Below are positions 56,836 through 64,000 of a DNA stretch of 64,000 nt, piece after piece. Source of the DNA: Ilex aquifolium (lineage: Eukaryota > Streptophyta > Magnoliopsida > Aquifoliales > Aquifoliaceae); the NCBI GenBank assembly GCA_951799425.1, contig OX637409.1:20324460-20388459 (forward strand). The letters run 5' to 3'. The position numbers and the translations under genes were made by a program. The notes beneath the pieces are model-generated. The model had not been told where the DNA came from. It saw nothing but the letters and a program-made list of their open reading frames with translations, and ran no database searches. The first letter of the stretch is position 1, and every line of letters begins with the position of its first letter.

Positions 56836-59800
56836 GTCATGTGGCAGCTAGTTCCCACTCGTGAAGATTTTTTTGGTCCAAAGGAAAGGGTTCTTGGTGG
56901 TTAAAAGAGTCCCTTTTGTGTTGCATTTTGTGTTAGCACATTATTAGCCACACTGATTTATGCTTTATTAAGCTCTAGATGTTGCAAGCATCATGGTAAC
57001 TTCCAATTTTTTTGAACATGGATTACGGTTGTTTTGAATCAGTTTATGTTATTTAGGGTGATTTGGAGTCCTAAGTAGCCAATAGCACTGTTATGCGAAG
57101 AATTTGAATTCCATATTTCAGAGGCCTTGACCGCATAACAGTAAGAGGAGCATAGAAGCCTATGAAGTGTAATCTCTTTAATTCAATGGGATTAAATTTT
57201 GACAATTTGAGTAAAACTTTGAAACTGCACTTGATGCGTAATGCAACCTTACCTTAAGAGGGTGTGAAACTTTCAAACTGCACTTCATGTGTAATGTAAA
57301 CTTACCTTAAGAGGGTGAAGGAACAGGCAGACAAAGGGTCTAGGAAAGGCAATAAGAGGCTAGAGATGGCTTTATGCTTTTGGCAGTTGTCGCAGAATTT
57401 TTGGTATCCTTTACTTCAAAGCCAGACATCTAAGAAAAACTACTTGGCATATTGATGTTAACAACAAACTCCAAATGGGAAAAGACCCTGTGCCTGAGGG
57501 TCCCCAACTGTTTTGACAGATGAACTCAAGGATCCACTCTTCCTCCACCAAATCTATTTGTGTGGTTGATGTCGAGCACGATCTAATTGCCCTTTCCAAG
57601 ACATTCGAGATATTGGTTTGTTGACGGAGAGCTAGTTAAGAAAAGAAAAGCATGAACACTCACTTGTACCTACAAAGTTATGAGAGATGTTGATTTCTTT
57701 TCTTTTTTTAGTTAAAATATTCCTACTAAAAAATGTATAACGTTCACAAGTTATTTACTATACGCTTTTTTTATTAACAAAACAAGTTCCTCTCTTCTTT
57801 TCAAACCTCATAAACATTTTTACACAGCAACCAAAAATAAGTAATTTCATTTCAACCATAAAAAAATAATTTAAAGGGCCCAATCATTTCTTTCTACAAA
57901 ATTCAACCCTAGCTACCCATATCTCATGACCATTGACGAAACTATTTACAGGTAAGAGGGCCACATTTTGAAAAATTCCCACAGCCCCCCATACGTTTTT
58001 AGAAAGTTTGGGGGATGCAATTACATGGCTAAGTGTTGTTTTTATTGACGAAGGCATCTAATGAATATAGGTCTGTTTGTTTAGCGGGATAATGGTAGAC
58101 CATCCAAGAAAGATAAATTTTTTAAAATTTTCATGTGTTTAGTTAGCATGAAACGGAAAATGATGGAAAAAATGATTTTCTTTCATACTTAGATTTTCTC
58201 ACAACTAAAAAACTTTTTTCTCTCGTAAAAAATACAAGGAAATGCAAGAAAGTTGTAATCTATAACTAAATTTCCATTTTACCCTTATCTTTCTTCAAAT
58301 ATTTTATAGATTATTAATTTTTAAAAACCTTAGTATGGATTTAGTTAACCATATAATTTGGCCCATAAATCTTCGTGCTAATGCTTGTCCCATAATCAAG
58401 TTAGGAGCCATTTTTTTAAAAAATTTAACTTTTAATTATAATACATATTTTTTTCTGGATAATTTAGACAATTAAAATTTTTTTCTTGTAACTCTCCTTT
58501 CTTTCGAACAGTAGAATGAAACTTTTTTAAAATTTTCACACAAATTTTTCATACTAACCAAATACATACATGAAAATATACAAACGGACCCTGTAAGAAA
58601 AAACAAGTGAATTTTTTTAAAAATTCTTTTACAAATGTGGCTTATATAAAAAATAATCATTCATTTTTAATATGTTATCTTGTATTATTTTCAAGCATAA
58701 TTCGTTTATAGCCATAAGGTTATATTATAAATAAGAAAGAAAGAGGCTAGTAATATTGTCACAAACTAATTTTATAATTGTACAAACCAATTTTGGGTTT
58801 TGTGACCCAAATTAATTTTTACGATGACATTGAATAAAAACTAAATTTAAAAGGTTCTTTATAAATAGAAATGTGTCATTAACAATAACCGTTGAATAAC
58901 TATGTTGAATAAAATTTATGACTATGTCTTGGTCCCCTTCAAGATAAAATCCTAGGTCCGTCCCTACTCGTGACAAGCCCCAAACCTCTTCTTCTCATTG
59001 TTCTATGACTATTGAATCAGCCCAAGCCTATTTCCCCTATGCTTGAACCTGTAAACTAACACAAAAAATCCTTAGATTTCGTTTACGATATCCAGCAGGG
59101 GTTTTGCCTAAATTTTCTGCTACCTATCAATTTTGGAACCAGTCACCGACTTATAAACAATGTTCCTAAACATGTCCTACACGTGACCAATAAACATATG
59201 CTAGAGCTTAATGTGACGAAAACAATGAGGGACTCGAGGAGTAATAAAAAAAATTATTCACAACAACTAGACTCCAACGGGTAATTAGAAGCTTAAATTT
59301 TAACGCTTATTTTTTGGAAACCCGGCTATAGTAATACCAACAACAATAGAGAATCAGAGACTTAAACAAATGAAAAAATTACTTGAACTGTGAAGCTAAA
59401 ATGTATCACACATCGGGGACCTCGGGTAATGAAAAAGTAAAAGTGACCGAGATGCAAGGGCAAGACTTATTGATTATATATAGACAACAAAAGATAAGGA
59501 TATTAGTTGGATATCCCTTGATAAGTAAATGTCACCAGAACAAAACAATCAAAGTTTCACCAAATTAGGTTGTAATCTAGGAGAAAAAACCATGAAAATT
59601 CTAAGTAATCAATCTACACCCAAAATTGATTATTCCTTATCTACTACCTCCTACTTTAAATGGAAGATAAGATATAGGCAGACAAGTACATAAAGCAATA
59701 GAGAAACTTGACATCTTCCTAGGTACTATTACACTCGTGCTAGCAAACCAAAGAAACTCTAATTGTAGTAGGCCTTTCGCTAAATCAAATTTGGATCGGA

Positions 59801-60028
59801 GTTATGTTGATCGAAATCCGAATCCAGTTTGAAAAATCTGATCCCAATATTATCTAATTATCCGATGAAATTTATTTTTGTAGTTCATATACGAATCTGT
59901 TGCAAATCGGTTATCCAATCCAATCAAAGTAACTTAAGTATAGCCAATTTTAACAAATTACCCTTGAATTTCTACTCAATTTTATCAAATAGTCACTAAA
60001 TTACATAATATATACGCATATAAATTTT
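56836..60028. other. Intergenic, AT-rich
   Basis: No gene seen. It holds the MITE at 58069-58592. Degenerate GGATCGGA / ATCCGAATCC words at 59785-60200 hint at another worn repeat. Confidence 0.6.
58069..58592. mobile_element. MITE-like repeat with GGKCYGTTTGT ends
   Basis: AGGTCTGTTTGTTTAGC at the left mirrors ACAAACGGACCCT at the right. Inside, TTTTCATGTGTTTAGTTAGCA and its inverse-like ACTAACCAAATACATACATG also mirror each other. This end type is common in plant MITEs. No target duplication was confirmed. Confidence 0.5.
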
Positions 60029-60043
60029 GGATCGGATGTCAAT

Positions 60044-60141
60044 TTTTTTGGTTTTTTTTTTTTTGGAGGGGAGGGGGAAACGTATGGGGTTGGAACCCAC
60101 CTATAGGTGGGATTGAGCCCTTACCACTCCCTTACCTCAAA
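60044..60141 (-). mobile_element. Very short A-tailed retroposon (98 bp)
   Basis: It is flanked by GGATCGGATGTCAAT (60029-60043) and GGATCGAATGTCAGT (60142-60156), 13 of 15 identical. On the complement the body is GC-rich, carries a perfect palindrome CCCACCTATAGGTGGG and a box-B-like GGGTTCCAACCCC, and ends in an A-run. No family recognised. Confidence 0.6.
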
Positions 60142-60362
60142 GGATCGAATGTCAGTATATTCAGATCCTAGCGCAAAATGATTTCAAATTTGGATAATTG
60201 GTCAAATGATCCAGTAACATGCCTAATTTGCGAAGCCACAAAAAAAAAAAAAAGAAGAGTTCCATTCACCATTTCTCGACATAACCTACAAGAAATTAGC
60301 AACAAAATACACTTGCTTCAAAACTAAACCAAGGCTTTACAACTCCTTTGCTATGCCTTTCT

Positions 60363-60643
60363 TGTTGGAGTTTTAGGATTCTTGGTGACTAATTCATTAA
60401 GGCTTATCACATGTTATGTCGTGTTTGTTACATTCTGTTAATAATGCCCTAGTTAATAGGGTTTAGATTAGGTTTGAATTATTCTTCAACAACTTTACCA
60501 CGTTATTAGGCTATGTAAACGTGGGTGTTATTTGTTCTTTATTCCTGTTTTGTAAGGCTGATATAAAGCCACAGTTTCATTCATTCAATAAGAGCGTGCT
60601 TAAGATCTCAAACTTTGTGTGATCAGTGTTTACATTTCCAACA
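60363..60643 (+). mobile_element. 5' LTR of a Ty1/copia fossil (281 bp)
   Basis: It starts TGTTGGAG and ends TCCAACA, with a TATA-like GATATAAAG (about 60560) and an AATAAGA signal (about 60587). Right after it, at 60647-60658, comes TGGTATCAGAGC, the standard initiator-methionine tRNA primer-binding site of plant copia elements. Confidence 0.92.
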
Positions 60644-63600
60644 AAGTGGTATCAGAGCATTCTCAAAAAGTTCTGATCGTAGATAGGAACAGCAGTCTCC
60701 TAACAAAGGTGAGCACGAGTGAAAGAGGGATGGCAACAGAAGGAGGCAGCTTCGTTCGGCCTGCAATACCTAAGTTCGATGGTCACTACGACCATTGGGC
60801 TATGTTAATGGAGAATTTTCTCCGATCAAAGGAGTATTGGCCTTTGGTGGAAACGGGAATTCTTACAATAGAAGATGGAGCTGAGCCAACAGAGGCACAA
60901 AAGAAAACAATTGAAGATCAACGACTAAAAGACTTAAAGGTAAAGAATTACCTTTTCCAGGTCATCGACCGAGCCATCATGGAAACAATCCTTGATAAAG
61001 AGAGTTCCAAGAACATACGGGACTCAATGAAACAAAAGCATCAGGGGCCAACCAGAGTGAAGCGAGCTCAATTGCAAGCATTGAGAAGAGAATTTGAAAT
61101 TCTCCACATGAGGGAAGGAGAAAAGGTGGACGAGTCCTTTGCTCGGACACTAACAATTGCAAAGAGGATGAAGGCTCATGGTGAGAAGATGGGGCAGGTG
61201 GTGATAATTGAGAAGATCTTGAGATCAATGACCTCAAGATTTGATTACGTTGTATGCTCGGTGGAGGAGTCCCATGACTTGGACAAGTTGACAATTGATG
61301 AGTTACAAAGCAGCTTGTTAGTTCATGTGCAGAGAATGAACGGTCACAGTGGAGAAGATGAGAAGGCTTTGAAGATTTCTTATGAAGAAAGGTTTGGAGG
61401 AAAAGGAAGAGGTCGATGGTCAGTTCGAGGTCGAGGAAAAGGCAGAGATAGGCAGCCATTCAACAAGGAAACTATAGAGTGCTACAAGTGTCACAAGCTA
61501 GGACACTTTCAATATGAGTGTCCTAGTTGGGAAAAAGGTGCAAATTACGCTGAGCTTGATGACACACAGGAGATGTTGTTAATGTCCTACGAAGAGCTTC
61601 ACAATTCCAAAAGAGAGGAAGTATGGTTCCTCGACTCCGGCTGCAGTAACCACATGTGTGGTAACAAGCAATGGTTTTTGAACCTAGATGAGACTTTCAG
61701 ACAAGTTGTGAAACTTGGCAACAACTCAAAGATGGCAGTGATGGGGAGAGGATGCATCAAATTACAAATCAATGGAGTTACTCAGGTGATTAGTTCAGTA
61801 TTTTATATTCCTAAGTTAAAGAATAACTTGCTTAGTATCGGTCAATTACAAGAGGAGCTTGGCCATTCTAATTCAGCATGGGGAGTGAAAAATTTACCAT
61901 CCTGAAAAGGGGCTGATCATGCAGACTAAAATGTCTGCTAATAGAATGTTTGTGTTGCTTGCTTCTATGCAAACTCCAGCCTCAGCTCCAGCATGTTTTC
62001 AGACTACATCTAAGGACAAAACTCATCTATGGCACCGAAGATTTGGACATCTAAGTTTCAAAGGTTTGAGAACCTTGTCCTACAAGAAGTTGGTGAAGGG
62101 TTTGTCTTCTCTCAAGGCTTCTTTGAAACTATGTACTACTTGTGTGGTAGGCAAACAGCACCGGGACTCCATCCCAAAGACGAGCTTGTGGAGAGCTTCT
62201 CAAAGGCTTCAACTCGTACATGCTGACATTTGCGGCCCCATCACACCTGTGTCCAACAGCCACAAGAGGTACCTGATCACCTTTATAGATGATTATAGCA
62301 GAAAAGTATGGAGTTATTTTTTAAATACCAAGTCCAAAGCTTTTGTTACATTTAAGATTTTCAAGAATCTGGTAGAGAAAGAAATTGGGAACTGTATATG
62401 TTGTCTTCGTACTAATAGAGGTGGGGAGTTCACCTCACTGGAATTTAACAAGTTTTGCAATTCTAATGGAATTAGTAGGAAACTCACTGCAGCCTACACC
62501 CCACAACAAAATGGGGTTGCAAAGAGGAAAAATCGGACTATTATGAACATGGTACGCTGCATGTTGTCGGAGAAACAGGTTCCAAAAGAATTCTGGCCCG
62601 AAGCTGTCAACTGGACAATATATGTACTCAATCGGTGTCCTATATTGGCAGTGAAGGACATGACTCCTGAGGAAGCATGGTGTGGGTTCAAGCCTTCTGT
62701 TGATAACTTTAGGATGTTCGGGTGCATTGGTCATGTGCATATACCTGACAACAAAAGGCAAAAGCTTGATGACAAGAGTTTCAGGTGTGTTCTCTTAGGC
62801 TTAAGTGAAGAATCAAAAGCTTATAGATTATATGATCCTGTGTCAAAAAAGATTGTGATAAGCAGGGATGTGGTGCTTGAGGAAGATGAGAAGTGGAATT
62901 GGGATGAAACTATTGAAGGAGCAAAATGTGATGTTCTCGAGTGGGGAGATAAAGATGAGATAGAAGGAAGTGAGCAAGCCGATGATAGTGGCGAAGAACA
63001 GATCGAAGATGTGGCTGCTGTTTCTAGTTCATCATCAAATGAATCAACTGAAGATCATTCACCAAGTCCTATTCAAGGGAGGATAAGAAGAGAACCAGCA
63101 TGGATGGAGGATTACGTAAGTGGTGAGGGTTTGTCTGAGGAGGAGGAAGGAAATTTTATAATGTTTACTGCAACTAGTGCTCCTGTGTCCTTTGAAGAAG
63201 CTGTCAAGAGCTCAAAATGGAGAGAAGCAATGGACTTAGAAATTCAATCCATTGAGAAAAATGGAACTTGGGAGTTAACTACATTACCAGATGGAGCTAA
63301 GAAGATAGGAGTCAAATGGATATTCAAGACCAAGTTGAACGAGAATGGGGAGGTTGATAAATTTAAAGCTAGGCTTGTGGCCAAGGGATACACTCAACAA
63401 TTTGGAATAGATTACACCGAGGTATTTGCTCCTGTAGCTCGTTGGGATACCATCAGAATGATTCTCGCTCTTGCAGCTCACAAAGGGTGGAGTGTGTACT
63501 AGCTTGATGTAAAGAGTGCTTTTCTGCACGGTGAATTGAATGAGGCAGTGTTCATTGAGCAACCTAGGGGTTATGAGAAGAAGGGTGCAGAAGATAAAGT

Positions 63601-64000
63601 ATATAAGCTAAAGAAGGCTCTTTACGAACTCAAACAAGTTCCTCGAGCTTGGTATAGCAAAATTGAGTCCTACTTTGTCAAGGAAGGGTTTGAAAGGTGT
63701 CCTTGTGAGCACATTTTATTTATAAAGTCCGAAGAAGGAGGAAATTTTCTTGTGGTTAGTATGTACGTGGATGATCTCATTTTTACAGGAAACAATGAGT
63801 CTATGTTTGAAAGATTCAAGGACTCTATGAAGCAGGAGTTTGATATGTCTGATCTTGGGAAAATGAAGTATTTTCTTGGTATAGAAGTGGTGCAAAGTTC
63901 TGAAGGAATTTTTATAAGTCAGAAAAAATATGCTAAAGAAGTACTTGAGAGGTTTGGCATGGAGCATTGTAATCCTGTGAAGAATCCAATTGTCCCAGGG
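60363..64000 (+). mobile_element. Ty1/copia retrotransposon fossil, left part
   Basis: After the LTR and primer-binding site, gag begins near 60730. It is followed by the CCHC zinc knuckle (about 61480), the protease region (about 61630), the pre-integrase and integrase core (about 62000-62600) and the start of the reverse transcriptase (from about 63200). The rest and the 3' LTR lie beyond the window. The visible part is well preserved but broken, with about two interruptions, so it is taken as a fairly young, dead copy. Age by LTR comparison is not possible here. Confidence 0.93.

Noticed and set aside
60977-61459. 160-codon minus-strand frame
   Set aside because: Shadow of the copia coding region on the other strand.

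Overview
The window is nuclear DNA of a flowering plant, most likely a eudicot. The evidence is GT-AG introns in AT-rich sequence, plant-only gene families (NCRK receptor kinase, MOM1-type silencing factor, RING-VWA ligase, a PAL fragment), Ty1/copia and solo-LTR fossils, Au-type SINEs, L1-type LINEs, Helitrons and MITEs. No bacterial, organellar, CRISPR or tRNA/rRNA gene was found.

Layout. 1-970 is the end of an LTR fossil. 1668-1947 (minus) is a two-exon gene for a 51-residue cysteine-rich peptide that is too short to show as one long open frame. 4084-9123 (minus) is a nine-exon receptor-like kinase of the NCRK type (632 aa), with a likely non-coding first exon near 12.5-12.9 kb. 13.1-22 kb is intergenic: an AT-rich array of one degenerate motif, two abutting Helitrons (one carrying exon 1 of an eIF5A gene) and a SINE. 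23015-26653 (minus) is a two-exon RING + VWA E3 ligase (725 aa). 27-39 kb is repeat-rich intergenic DNA with SINEs, MITEs and one solo LTR. 39386-39995 is a pseudogene of the phenylalanine ammonia-lyase C-terminus. 40865-55216 (minus) is an eight-exon MOM1-like gene (1471 aa). It has no SNF2 helicase region and carries a fresh 384-bp in-frame duplication; its large introns hold an L1 LINE (itself interrupted), a 5'-truncated LINE and an Au SINE. 55.2-60.3 kb is intergenic with another Au SINE, a MITE and a tiny A-tailed retroposon. 60363-64000 is the left part of a Ty1/copia fossil that runs off the window.

The three large host genes all lie on the minus strand and look intact: each splice model closes with a total length divisible by three. 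They do not form an obvious pathway. NCRK is a membrane kinase linked to ROP GTPases, the RING-VWA protein is a putative ubiquitin ligase, and MOM-type proteins act in chromatin silencing. From memory, Arabidopsis MOM2 and NCRK are neighbours, so the MOM-NCRK linkage may be ancestral. I found no new multi-gene system. The most novel items are the helicase-less MOM-like protein with its duplicated block, the small Cys-rich peptide gene, the eIF5A capture by a Helitron, and a SINE family with clean target-site duplications.
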